Source: Trissonchulus latispiculum (taxonomy: Eukaryota; Nematoda; Enoplea; Enoplida; Ironidae). From it: 64,000 bases of DNA. The notes below the pieces were generated by a model. It searched no databases, was not told where the DNA came from, and was given only the letters and a program-made list of their open reading frames with translations. The DNA lies in NCBI GenBank assembly GCA_030248195.1, contig JASAND010030627.1, positions 1 through 64,000 on the forward strand. The letters run 5' to 3'. Numbering within the stretch: the first letter of the stretch is position 1; each line of letters opens with the position of its first letter. The translations under genes and the position numbers were made by a program. Shown here one piece after another: positions 1 through 10,659 of this stretch.

Positions 1-2395
1 GCAGCTAATTATTCAAAAATTACAAAAGCGGCCCTACACTTGCATTCACCCTATAACGCAGTCCCCCCACTAGTTACCCATGAAGACTTACGATCGAACG
101 AATACCAGACATTAATAAAGTACACCAAAGAAACTTAATATTTTTTACATTTTTACAAGTAGTTAGTTGATATAGTAATCTTGTAGATTAGGTAATATTT
201 AGTAATCTGTTTAGGTCAATGTCGAAATGAATAAACGTAATAAACTGGGAAGAATGGATTTGACACGTGAGAGTTAAATTTGCGAGTTTTTGGATAGGAT
301 ATTATACAGAGTACGAAGTTAGCTATAGCGAACAAAGACCCCCAACTCCTAGCTAACCTGTAGTAAACTACACCACGAATACCGGATAGGTAGCGACAGT
401 CAAGCTTAGCTAGGTAGTTAGAACTGGTTACGAAATCCAGAAATTATACAACTGAAGTAAAGCTATTTTATTTCATTTGTTAATCTAATTATCCAGACAT
501 CTTTGGATTTGACGACACATCTCTGACTGAAGTTGAGGAGAGCTGCTGTTTACTTGATTCCAGACAAGTTTGCTAACCCTACTGGGAAGAGTATTGGAAG
601 CAATTACGGGCGACTGTGCTCAGTGATATCCTCTCCCCAAAGCACGTACATTCATATTTTATTTAAAACACAAACCTTATGTTACTCCCACAAGTACAAT
701 CACTATATTGACAGAAGAAACATGCGGTAAAGCAGTGCTTAAGCATTCGCTTGTATTCTAAGATCCTAAATGAGGTTTTCTGCGAATAGCATTAATTTTC
801 AATGAAATTTCAATGTTTATTTTGCCAATTTACCGTCTGCAGAAACTGTTCTCTATATCGATGCGTGTAGTTCTCAATTTTGAAAACCAACGATGCCTGA
901 AAACTGCAAGAAAACAAAATTATAAGGTAAATGCTCCATGCGAGGCAACATTCATGTGCGACAAGGAACATCCTCCAAATGCATTTGGAGCAAAAATGTT
1001 CTTTATAGTTTGTGAAACATCGGTGTCAAGTTTAGGAAAAGAAATTGTGGTTTGGGAGGCTAAGCTTTGTGAAAACAAAAAGCCTACAAATAGATAAATG
1101 AGTCTAACGTCAGCCAATAAGCAAAGCAAATGCAAAATATATAGTGAAAGATTAGTTATAGTTAAGTCCGTCTAGCGTATTCTAGTGAAGTCTTCAACCT
1201 TGAGCTGGCTTCACCACATTGAAACAGTCGATATACATATAGCAGACGCCGCTGACTTTTTTTTCCAAATTATCAGGTATCTGAAACAGCAAATGTGATT
1301 TTTGCCCAGTGACTAGATTCATAAAACCTACTTGAGTTCTCAAGTTCTCAAGTTCTCGAGTAGTCCGTTTCAGTGACTACAGTCTCTTCTCTATTAAAAC
1401 TTACATCTAATTGCATCTAAGCACAATTTATGGTGGTTTATTTAGGGAACTATCCAAACTATTGAATCAGAAAGAAAATAATTGATAAATTTAAATTTTC
1501 AAGAATTACTCGAGAAGGACTGATGTTGGCAAAACATTTCCAGGTCGAAATCGACCTAGCACTTGTCTCGAGAACAAGAGACTTTTTCAGCGTGACTTGA
1601 AATGCGACTTGCGGGTTTCGAAAACTTCCAGCATAGTTTAGCTACTAGACTCGAGGACTCGAGAATTTTTTAAGAAACTTGCCCCAGGTTTCATCCCTTT
1701 CAGAGACACAGTCAAATACAACGAGGTACGAGGTATATTTGCCAACCGAACGTGAACAAGTCCTAAACCGGGCATTATACCGCTTTTGATCTGTTGTGAA
1801 TAATGAAAAGATTATCATAGTTCAAGTATACCATGTGTTGTAAAAGTTAGTGAAATTGTACTAAACTGAAAGCAGGAGAGGAGTTAATTGATATGCAATT
1901 GAGTTTTGCCGTTGCAGTTAGGAATTTTATAATTTTCTAATACACTGAAGTGCTTGATCAAAGTTTGTTGCGTATGCAGCTTTATCGCGTCTAAGCTACC
2001 AAGTATACAACAATAAGTTTGTATTGGGTATTTACAATCAGATATAAAATACATATATATAATATATACAATAGTGTTCCGCAGAGCAGAAAAGTATTGT
2101 TAATTCAAAAAATGACTAGTTCAATATTTCAAAAAGAACCCCTTCGAAGGCAAGGTGACAACGTGATAAAGACAAGCTGCTAGTTCAGTTACTAAAACAA
2201 CACTGATCCACTGAGCAGTTTTGATTTGAGACCTAATTTGCATATCCTTCCAAGTTTATTAATTTTCTCTTTCGATTTCACCAGGAGAGGGAAAGTGAAA
2301 GCAGACACAAATTTGTTCCTGTACCCCTTTTATTTTCAAATATAATGAGCCGTTAAAATTTAAGCGCTTTTCACCACAGCATAAATCCCAAAAAA
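1..2395. other. No gene recognised
   Basis: AT-rich non-coding sequence on both strands. The longest open frames (about 94 and 71 codons near 0.8-1.1 kb) overlap on opposite strands and show no family motif. An 18-bp perfect palindrome (CTCCAAATGCATTTGGAG) lies near 970-987. Repeated CTCGAG/TTCTCAAG words at 1330-1680 suggest a decayed inverted-repeat element, but I could not fix its ends. Confidence 0.5.
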
Positions 2396-2570
2396 TCAAT
2401 CAAACTTTTCTTTGAATACCAACCATGTAGCCCCTCTCCGGCTAAAAAAGATGCTAGGAAACAGTGCTAAACATACAGAACAATCCCATTTAGAGACTGG
2501 AGCCCAAATGTTAACCATCCATTTTCCGGAGCAATCATTCCGCCTCCAGGCGGAATAAAAAATACCACAC
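2396..2570 (-). CDS. SnoaL-like gene, candidate last exon
   Basis: Phase 2 entry after AAAAG/G and a TGA stop at 2396-2398. The first residues (GIFYSAWRRNDCSGKWMVNI) resemble the final strand pair of SnoaL/DUF4440 proteins, where an aromatic-rich W-x-x-x-D-x-GKW motif is usual. About 40 residues after the domain have no recognised homology, so the true end may be an earlier splice or stop. The intron before it would be about 4.5 kb, swollen by repeats. Confidence 0.4.
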
Positions 2571-5500
2571 CTTTTGGAATTAAATATCCTGATGTTTATT
2601 CGCTTCTCAAACGTATTAATACTTGATTGGTACCTCGTCACAAAAAACTCTTCAGTCATAAATGTTTAGCTCAGCTAAATGATGAAATAAGTTCAAGTGA
2701 ATATTTCGACTGTTTCGAAGATTGTCAGTTGTAACAACTTTCATTATCTCAAAACTCAGTTGTAAGGACTTGATTAATGAACATGGTCAGAGCTTTTGCT
2801 TAAAGAACGGATACAAATAAGTAAAATGTTTTGCATCATTTCTCTGTGGGTTACAGCAGTAGAAGTATCAAGTAAACTAATTAGAAATGGTTGTTTTTCC
2901 AAATCTTTGAGTTTTAAATATTCAGAAATAAGAAAATTTGATATCACAATACTAGAGTAAAACAGACATACTATATTTGAGGGTACCTACTTTGTGAAGG
3001 CACATCAATAGAAAATTGAAAATTAGCAAACTACTGTTTTGATGATCAAAGAAATAAAAACTCAAAATATACTTTTAAGGGATTTTTGATTGTAACTGCG
3101 AAATCCAAAATCAAAATTATAGAAATTTGAGAAAGCCTTAAAAATCAAAAATCAGAGGTGCAAAATTTTGCATGTTCATCAAAAATCAAAAATTCCAAAA
3201 ATTTGGCCGTGCATCATAGATTATAATTCTGAGATGACTAAATCATAACAACCCAAGTATCGAGTCCCAAAAAAGTCGAGCATCAGGTCAGACTTGAGCT
3301 TGTGCTCTTTAGCTCAATGCGGAGGCCGAAGCAGCTGCACTTTGAACTAACGACGGCTAGCTCGAGTCTCAACATGTGCTTGACTTTTTTGGGCTTAGCT
3401 CTTGGGTTGATATGAATTAGATTTTGCTGTTTAGTTGCCATTTATTCAGTTAAAGCAAGACCGGAAAATGTCGAAAGCGAAATGGTTTTCTTAATATCTC
3501 AAGATAGCTTCAAGATAGCTACCATAAAGTATATATTTTCTGAACCGAAATGATGAAAGCTTTCTTTTCATGAAAAATTCCCCGTGCGATTTCAACGGGT
3601 GACGCTTTTATATGTCTAGACAGATTGGTAAATGCCGCTACCACAAGTTTTTGGGAAACTTTTCCCCTTGCCCGAAAGTCCTCCTGTAAAGGTTTGACTA
3701 ATGTCAATGAACAGCTAATTTAAATAAACAGAAGGTTACTAGGTCCTAGAGTGTGTGCATGTCTAATTCCACCAATCCGCTTACCCTAACCGACTGCAGA
3801 AGTCGACGGCAATCTAAAAAGTACCGCGAGTTTACTTTCTAATTTTTGACAAAAGTAATAAAACAATACAAGGTTCAAACTTTATATGCATTCATACCAA
3901 AAGAGATTTCAATAATAAACTCTGAAAAACCTACACAAAGAATACAGACCAAAACAAAAATGGAAAAGTGGGTGGAGCCAGACAGTTTAAAATCCCCAAC
4001 CAAAATGACCTCGTTGGGAAAGGTAGCTGAAAGGAGGCAGGTGTAAAAAACCAACCGCCTACAAGAGAACACTTTCTAGAGACTGACCAACTTTTGCGCT
4101 CAAGAGAACACTTTCTAGAGACTGACCAACTTTTGCGCTCAAACTGGAATTTGGAGAATTAGCTAAGGAACCGAGGTCCTTACACGAGAGTACAATTTTC
4201 ATTTACCGTTTGTGAAGATACCACTACATTTTGAATAGATTTAGACGAAAGTCAAGCGAAATGTTAGAAAATACTTCACACTGCATACCAAATTTCAACT
4301 TTTTTGGTTGAAAACAGCTTGAGTTATTCCATTTTTTAGATTTTCAAAGTCCTTTGATCTTTGCCGGTTTTTCAACTTTGACTGGTTATTACTTACGACT
4401 CGCTCAAGGGAAAAGTTTTTTATTAGATTTTCAGGACCGCTTAGGAATCCGCTTTCACATGATCTATGTGATATCTAAAATGTGAAAGTCGATCTTTTCA
4501 AAAATACAACTTTTGACCCAAAATTTCGGAAAAGCGAAACTAGCAAAGGTGAGTGAAAGTAGTACAATCACAAAGTTAAATCTGAGCTGAATCCAACGAT
4601 CTAAAGTTATGTGGCTACGACTTATATATATTGCGCCAGCTATGAATTTTTAAACAATTACCTTTATTTCAGCTGGTTTTGCTAGTTCACACTGGTTCAG
4701 GCATTAAGGCGGCAACATCGCCAAACACCAGCTGAAATTAAGGAAATTGTTTCAAAATTTATTGCGGACCCAATATGCCCAAGAAGACTTTATATCGTTG
4801 GATTCACCTCAGATTGAACTTTATGATTATGTTATTTTTACTTACCTGCTGTATTCGCTTTGCCGAAATTTTGGGTCAAAAAGTGGAATTTTTTGAAAAA
4901 TCTATTTACAAATTTTGAAATGCCACATATATCCGATGAAAGCGGACTACTAGGCGGTCCTGCAAACCTATGTATCGAAAAATTTTTCCGTTGAGCGAGT
5001 CGCGAGTAATAACCAGTCAAAGTCGAAAAAGTGGCAAAGATCAAAGGATTTTGAAAATCTAAAAAATGGAATAACTCATCAGTTTTCAACCAAAAAAGTT
5101 GAAGGTTTGTGTACAGGACTTTCGGAAAAGGGGAACATTTTCCTGAAAAAATGTGGTAGAAGCATGTACCAATCTTTCTCGACATATAAAAGCGGCATCC
5201 TTTGAAATCGCATGGAAAATTTTAAAAATTTTTGACGGAAAGGAAGAGCTCATCATTCCGGTTCTGAAAATATGTACTTTATGGTTATCTTTACTTTACA
5301 TTATCTTAAATCGCGCTTGAGATACAAAGAAGACAATTTCACTTTCTACTTTTTTAGGTCAGACTTCAGTTGGTTAGTTGGTTAGTCAGTTAGTTATAAA
5401 TTAGTTAGTTAGTTAGTTATAATTTACCAAAGCACCTCAGCCTGGTGTATTGGTGAATTATAATGAATGAGCTGAAACCGGAATTCGAATCCAATGTGTA

Positions 5501-8270
5501 CAACCTTCAACGCACAAGTGCACTGCACAGCAGAGATGGAACCGGGTCACCGGGTCACCGGGTCACCGGGTCAGTTCGGGTCACTTTTTGGACCGGGTCA
5601 CCGGGTCACCGGGTCAAGAGCTTCGACCCGGTCTTGACCCGGTTTTCTGAATTTACCCCAAATTTTAGAAATTTTAGGCTTACCAAGCTAAAATGTTAGC
5701 TTAAATTTTTGTTCAATGTCCAATATTAATTGGCATTTTTTTCTATATTTTAGTCTTGAGCATTTTCGCAGCAGGATGTTATTTGAATCTGTCTGTCTCT
5801 GGCAAATTATTGTCTAGCGTTTTAGCTTTAGCTTTATAAGTTTTATGATGATTGCATAACTCTATTCAGTAAAATATGGTTTGCAGATTATTTTTGCAAC
5901 CAAGGTTAAATGTCGAAGGTAAGTGAAAAAATTAATTTAATTTAACGCAATACATAATGAAAACCAAATTTTTAAAAATACTCCGTGTATTTGGACAAGT
6001 ACTCATATTAGACCCTGCAAAATTTCGCAGACGGATAAATTATTGGTTTGTTATTAAAATCTGCATAATTTAGAAAAAACTACCGCTACCATCAAATGAA
6101 TTTTAAAAAAGTTAGAGCAAACATATACGTCTTAGTTATTCTTTTCGGGGTGGTGATGGAACATGGAAGCCAAAAATTTAGCCTTCCCAGGCAAAATCAA
6201 AAATTTTTTGCAGATTTTGGAATTTTCTGGAAAACCGGGTCACCGGGTCACCGGGTCACCGGGTCAGGGCTCAACCGGGTCACCGGGTCACCGGGTCAAG
6301 CCTAAGTGACCCGGTTCCATCACTGCGCACAGTGATGGAACCCCTGTCACTTAGACTTGACCCGGTGACCCGGTTTTCCGAAAACTTCAAAAATTTGTAA
6401 AAAAATTTTTTACTTTGCTGTAGAAAGTTAATTTTTTGCTTCCATGTTGCATTACCACCCCGAAAAACTATGACATATGTTTGCTCTAGGTTTTTGAAAA
6501 GCAATAAGACTGTAGCAATTTCTTAATTAATGCTGAAATGAGTTGGCAAAAGCGAAATTTTGCGGGGTCTAATATGAGTTACTTGTCCAAAACACGGAAT
6601 TATTTTGTTTTGAGTAAATTGTTCACTTATCTTCAACATTCATACCTTGGCTTGTTTGAAAAAATAGTCTGCAAACCATATGGTATATACTGAATAAAGT
6701 TAGACAATAATCATTAACCTGATAAATCTAAACAGTAATCTGCTGGAACGACAGACAGATTAAAATACCTAACCTCAAGCTGCGAAAATGCTCAAGACTG
6801 AAAATATAAGAAAAAAGCAAATTAGTGTTGCACATCGAACAAAAATTTAAGCTAAAGTTTTAGCTTGCCTAAGCCAAAATTTTCTAAAATTTGTCAATTC
6901 AGAAAACCGGGGTTAAGACCGGGTGGAAGCTCTTGACCCGTTGACCCGGTGACCTGATTCCATCTGTGCGGCACACTGCAAGTGGAGCAAGATAGCACTC
7001 AAGCCCAAGGCCAGAAGCAGTCCCTGCTTAGGAGAATCCTTTGAAACCCAAATAAAGGTCAAAAGGTCAAAACCTACGATCCTGTTTCGGGTCCTCTGGA
7101 TCCGTCAAGAGTGTACTGTCCGCGCTCGAAAGCCCACTCTCCGCTTCCGTTCACCTCCACCGTTTGCAGGACCACCTTCTTAACTCCTTCGCTCATGTCC
7201 TGTTGAAAGTACTGTTTTACACCTGAAACATATCGTAACAAGTATTTTTAGTACTACTTAAATATTTTAGTATGATATATTACAGTGTCTGGATTGTCTA
7301 TGAATATGTTTAGTATTAAAGTATAATTTAAAAATAATCTATTAAAAATTTTATGTACTACTTAAAACTTTAGCAGCAGAATGAAGGTTTAGTTTTCAGT
7401 TTCGAATACGTGGTGAAAATAGACATATTTAGATTTTACAGAAAGTAAACTGTAAACTGGAGAAAGTAGGCTCGAAACAATTATTGCGATTTTACTCTCT
7501 CCAAAATGTTTGCCAGGACAGGCAGGATATTTGTAACAGAAACATTATCTAATATCCTACACATTACTGGAGACACAGAAAAGGCTTGAGCTTGGCTCAC
7601 AAAGCGCTGAGCGTAGCGTTGTTGCGCTTAAAATAGAAATTTTGGAAGGTTCCCAGCTACCAACCCAAATGCCCAGATTATTGCAGCAGATGCCCGAAGA
7701 GCGCAGAGAAGTGTGGAAGGTCACCTTTTCAATAATGAGATGAGTAAAGAATTGGCACGTTCGGGGATCAAACCTCGGCCTTTCCGTTCTGCAGTCAGAC
7801 ACGCTAACCACTACACCAGCGGGCCATCAGCTGAACTCCCATATCAGGCTTATCAATCAGTGACCTATACCTAACATCAGATTGTGGCATCAGTTCTCCC
7901 TTAGTCTAAAGTTCATTTCGTTTTGTGAAAGGTTGAAGAAATCAGGATTGAAAGATGTGAAGAAACGTGTCCAGGGCGGGAATCGAACCGCCGAGTTGGC
8001 TTGATGTACAGTCGAGTACTCTAACAGCACTCAGCTATATCTGCGGACAGCGAGACTAGAACGTTACACTGATTTCAGTCTTTCTGGGTTGCTGATATTT
8101 GACAGTCTCAACGACCACTCGTACCATACCTTCGATTCCATCAATCCCCTCCTTTCCGTGAGGCATAAAGTGACAGTCCGGAGTGTAGAAAGTGGAACAG
8201 AGGGAGGCATTCTGGGACTGGAAAGCCTCCATAAATTCTCCATTTCTCTTGTTGATTTCTTCGGCAAGTC
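2396..8270 (-). CDS. SnoaL/NTF2-like (DUF4440-type) protein gene, three exons found, partial
   Basis: Three minus-strand exons join in phase: 8270-8130 (phase 1 out), 7222-7078 (phase 1 in, 2 out) and 2570-2396 (phase 2 in). The first exon has the pattern of the N-terminal half of small SnoaL-like proteins (FMEAFQSQNASLCSTFY, then TPDCHFMPHGKEGIDGIEG). The second matches the beta-strand part (VNGSGEWAFERGQYTLDGS, GPETG). The third has the terminal WRRNDCSGKWMVNIW segment. This fold is a small alpha+beta cone used by many enzymes and binding proteins; the substrate cannot be predicted. The N-terminal start exon was not found. The long last intron contains a foldback element and two MITEs. The third exon is the least certain because its acceptor is purine-rich. 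Confidence 0.55.
3248..3410. repeat. Short inverted-repeat (hairpin) element
   Basis: CAACCCAAG...CCCAAAAAAGTCGAGCA on the left (3248-3282) is matched inverted by TGTGCTTGACTTTTTTGGGC...CTTGGGTTG on the right (3375-3410). The two arms enclose about 90 bp. It is small and non-coding, consistent with a MITE or a decayed palindrome, and lies in the last intron of the SnoaL-like gene. Confidence 0.5.
3517..5290. repeat. Large foldback (inverted-repeat) element
   Basis: The left arm (3517-3707 and about 4290-4640) is matched inverted by the right arm (about 4735-5290). Outer ends read ACCATAAAGTATATATTTTC on the left and the diverged reverse complement near 5260-5290. Inner arms share the TTGGTTGAAAACAGCTTGAG / CAACCAAAAAAGTTGAA block. 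The centre is itself palindromic (TTTCAGCTGG...CCAGCTGAAA). About 580 bp inserted in the left arm (3708-4289) have no counterpart on the right. No transposase frame is visible, so it is non-autonomous. Confidence 0.6.
4062..4139. repeat. 39-bp perfect tandem duplication
   Basis: The 39-bp unit beginning CAAGAGAACACTTTCTAGAG occurs twice head to tail (4062-4100 and 4101-4139) without mismatch. It lies in the insertion that interrupts the left arm of the foldback element. Confidence 0.9.
5531..6325. mobile_element. hAT-type MITE, GGGTCACC family, copy A
   Basis: Termini are CAGAGATGGAACCGGG and CCGGTTCCATCACTG, an inverted pair starting CAG(A/T)GATGG, which fits the hAT terminal consensus. Both ends carry short arrays of the CCGGGTCA unit. 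The 795-bp body matches copy C (9856-10649) in reverse orientation almost base for base. No transposase is encoded. Open frames inside it are repeat artefacts. A clear 8-bp target duplication is not visible, probably because copy B abuts it. Confidence 0.75.
6330..6968. mobile_element. hAT-type MITE, GGGTCACC family, diverged copy B
   Basis: Begins CAGTGATGGAACC four bases after copy A and ends GATTCCATCTGTG. It is inverted relative to A and clearly diverged: it has fewer CCGGGTCA units and several short deletions. A and B together form a head-to-head pair in the last intron of the SnoaL-like gene. Confidence 0.65.
7078..7222 (-). CDS. SnoaL-like gene, exon B (central strands)
   Basis: Acceptor TTTCAG/GT and donor TC/GTAGGT delimit 145 bp, phase 1 in and phase 2 out, compatible with the flanking exons. 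It encodes VKQYFQQDMSEGVKKVVLQ, then EWAFERGQYTLDG and GPETG, which in this family precede the last two strands. Without splicing the frame would meet a TAG at the donor (TCGTAG), which supports the splice. Confidence 0.6.
7755..7825 (-). tRNA. tRNA-like sequence (pseudo-tRNA or SINE head)
   Basis: On the minus strand GTGTAGTGGTTAGCGTG resembles a pol III A box and GAGGTTTGATCCCC a B box at normal tRNA spacing. Stem pairing in the T arm is imperfect and the acceptor stem is not matched, so a functional tRNA is unlikely. It lies in the intron between SnoaL-like exons A and B. Confidence 0.4.
7969..8048 (-). tRNA. tRNA-like sequence with GTA in the anticodon position
   Basis: The minus strand begins GTCCGCA and ends CCTGGAC, giving a partial acceptor stem (GTCC/GGAC). 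It has TAGCTGAGTGCTGTTAGAG as A-box region, GACTGTACATC as a possible Tyr-type anticodon arm, and GGCGGTTCGATTCCCGCC as T arm and B box. Several pairs and the loop size are off, so I treat it as a tRNA-derived pseudogene or SINE head. Confidence 0.45.
8130..8270 (-). CDS. SnoaL-like gene, exon A (N-terminal half of domain)
   Basis: Acceptor CTTTAG/GA at 8271-8272 and donor G/GTATGG at 8129 delimit 141 bp. The exon enters in phase 1 and leaves in phase 1. The frame reads LAEEINKRNGEFMEAF followed by YTPDCHFMPHGKEG, typical of the first helices and first strand of DUF4440/SnoaL proteins. An in-frame stop lies just upstream in the intron, so the initiator Met must be in an earlier exon I could not identify. 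Confidence 0.6.
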
Positions 8271-9289
8271 CTAAAGTGCCAAGTCATATTGTCGTTACCT
8301 TTACGGCTTTACATGAGATTAATGTGAACACTTAACGTTCTGTTGTGCTAAGTTTATTGCTATTTCAGCAAAGTTGTGAAGAGAGTTAACGCGCAACTAT
8401 TGTTTTTAATTACAAATTTTGCAAAATTTTGAAAACTTTCAGAATGCTTGCAAGAATTATTTTCTGAGATTTTGGGAAATTAAAAGCAAGAAATCCGGGG
8501 TGGCGGGTAAATATACACTTCTTTGCGTTGATTAACTGGAGGTCCTTCGGGTAGGACCCCAATACCACCCATCCAAGTGCATACAAAAACTGGACTGACT
8601 AAGTGTCAAGAAGCAAGAGTACATAATAGATGCCACTATGCAACTTTGGATCCGATGAGAGCAAAGATTTACGGTCCTCAAAATGAAACAAACAAATTCA
8701 TCCTCTACGCATGTTGCTGCATCAATAAAGTTGTAGAATCATCTCTGACCAACAAAACAGCTGTTTTTACTTTGCAACAGTTTTGAAACTTTAAACCCAT
8801 GTAGTGCAGACGTTCAAAGACTTAGATACATCATTCTACACTTACCCATTCTCCGGTCTATTTATTGCTCGGTTACAGCAAATCTGGCTTAATCTCGGCG
8901 TAGTCACAACCAGCTCACAGCTAAAGGGAAAGCTTTTAGATTCCTTTCCAAGACCCTAAGCTCTACCTTTATTGTTCAGGAATAATTGAGGCTTTTAAGA
9001 AATGGCGGGTCAGTTGTCAAAACCAGACCTACTTTCTTCCCCAGAACTGATTTCAGCTCGAGCAGATAATTACTTGAACGTTTCACCGGGTTCGCTCCGA
9101 TTACGCCTCAAGTCTTGTGAAAACTCAAAAGCGATACCCTATTATGGTTGGAAAAAGGTCTTTAGTATCTTTCTGAAAATGGTGTGCAACAAAAACCCTG
9201 GCTTAGGCCTGGAAATAACCGATAAATGGAAACATACTTATAAAGATTACAGTATTTATAGTGTAGTTTATGATAAGGGGCAATAATTG

Positions 9290-9847
9290 TGTTTTTAGCC
9301 AATATTGTAACCACCAGTTAGTTAGTGCAAGTTATAAATCAAAACTTAATTTTAAACTGTGTGTTTAACTTATGAAGTTAATTAGGCTGTTCGAGGAAAT
9401 ATGGGTTCAAGACAAAATTTTTAACCTTCGGTGGTGTGTTACTCTTGCATTTGTCCTTTATTTATAATCACATTATGTTATATCTTGAAAGACTTCAATA
9501 ATTTCTGGTATAATAAACCATTATATCCTGCTTCAGCCAATCCAGAGTTGGAAGTGGACAAGATTTTCAGTGTCCACGTCCACGTTTGTCCACGCAGGTC
9601 TTGTCCACGTCCGCCCGCACATGCCCGCATGGCCACGCTTCTAAATTTTGTCCACCAGTGCCCACGTTTCAACACAAATTTTATTGTAGTAATCCTAGTT
9701 TTAATTCTATAAAGCCAGGATTTTCTAAATTACCAGATTAATTTAAAATTTTCTGGAAATTTACATTTTTGCAGTATAAACACGTTATCATGGTTTTGTG
9801 TAGCATTTAATACTATATGTAGTTCGTCTGTTCCGGAGAAAGAAACA
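9290..9847. other. Intergenic; CCACG-rich tract
   Basis: No gene recognised. A 100-bp tract at about 9558-9665 is dense in GTCCACG and CCCGCA words, probably the decayed end of another short-repeat-tipped element. Confidence 0.35.
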
Positions 9848-10657
9848 GCATGTACCAGTGATGGAACCGGGTCACTTAGGCTTGACCCGGTGACCCGGTG
9901 ACCCGGTTGAGCCCTGACCCGGTGACCCGGTGACCCGGTGACCCGGTTTTCCAGAAAATTCCAAAATCTGCAAAAATTTTTGATTTTGCCTGGGAAGGCT
10001 AAATTTTTGGCTTCCATGTTCCATCACCACCCCGAAAAGAATAACTAAGACGTATATGTTTGCTCTAACTTTTTTAAAATTCATTTGATGGTAGCGGTAG
10101 TTTTTTCTAAATTATGCAGATTTTAATAACAAACCAATAATTTATCCGTCTGCGAAATTTTGCAGGGTCTAATATGAGTACTTGTCCAAATACACGGAGT
10201 ATTTTTAAAAATTTGGTTTTCATTATGTATTGCGTTAAATTAAATTAATTTTTTCACTTACCTTCGACATTTAACCTTGGTTGCAAAAATAATCTGCAAA
10301 CCATATTTTACTGAATAGAGTTATGCAATCATCATAAAACTTATAAAGCTAAAGCTAAAACGCTAGACAATAATTTGCCAGAGACAGACAGATTCAAATA
10401 ACATCCTGCTGCGAAAATGCTCAAGACTAAAATATAGAAAAAAATGCCAATTAATATTGGACATTGAACAAAAATTTAAGCTAACATTTTAGCTTGGTAA
10501 GCCTAAAATTTCTAAAATTTGGGGTAAATTCAGAAAACCGGGTCAAGACCGGGTCGAAGCTCTTGACCCGGTGACCCGGTGACCCGGTCCAAAAAGTGAC
10601 CCGAACTGACCCGGTGACCCGGTGACCCGGTGACCCGGTTCCATCTCTGGCATGTAC
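9848..10657. mobile_element. hAT-type MITE, GGGTCACC family, copy C with 8-bp TSD
   Basis: The element is 9856-10649 (794 bp), flanked by direct GCATGTAC repeats at 9848-9855 and 10650-10657. The ends are CAGTGATGGAACC and GGTTCCATCTCTG. An 8-bp target duplication and CAGNG termini are diagnostic of hAT transposition. The interior is non-coding; subterminal arrays of CCCGGTGA occupy both ends. It is near-identical to copy A, so the family moved recently. Confidence 0.85.
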
Positions 10658-10659
10658 TG

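Noticed and set aside
5463..5699. Frames with GTGSPGHRVTGS repeats
   Set aside because: Translation of the CCGGGTCA array at the tip of a hAT MITE, repeated in copies A and C.
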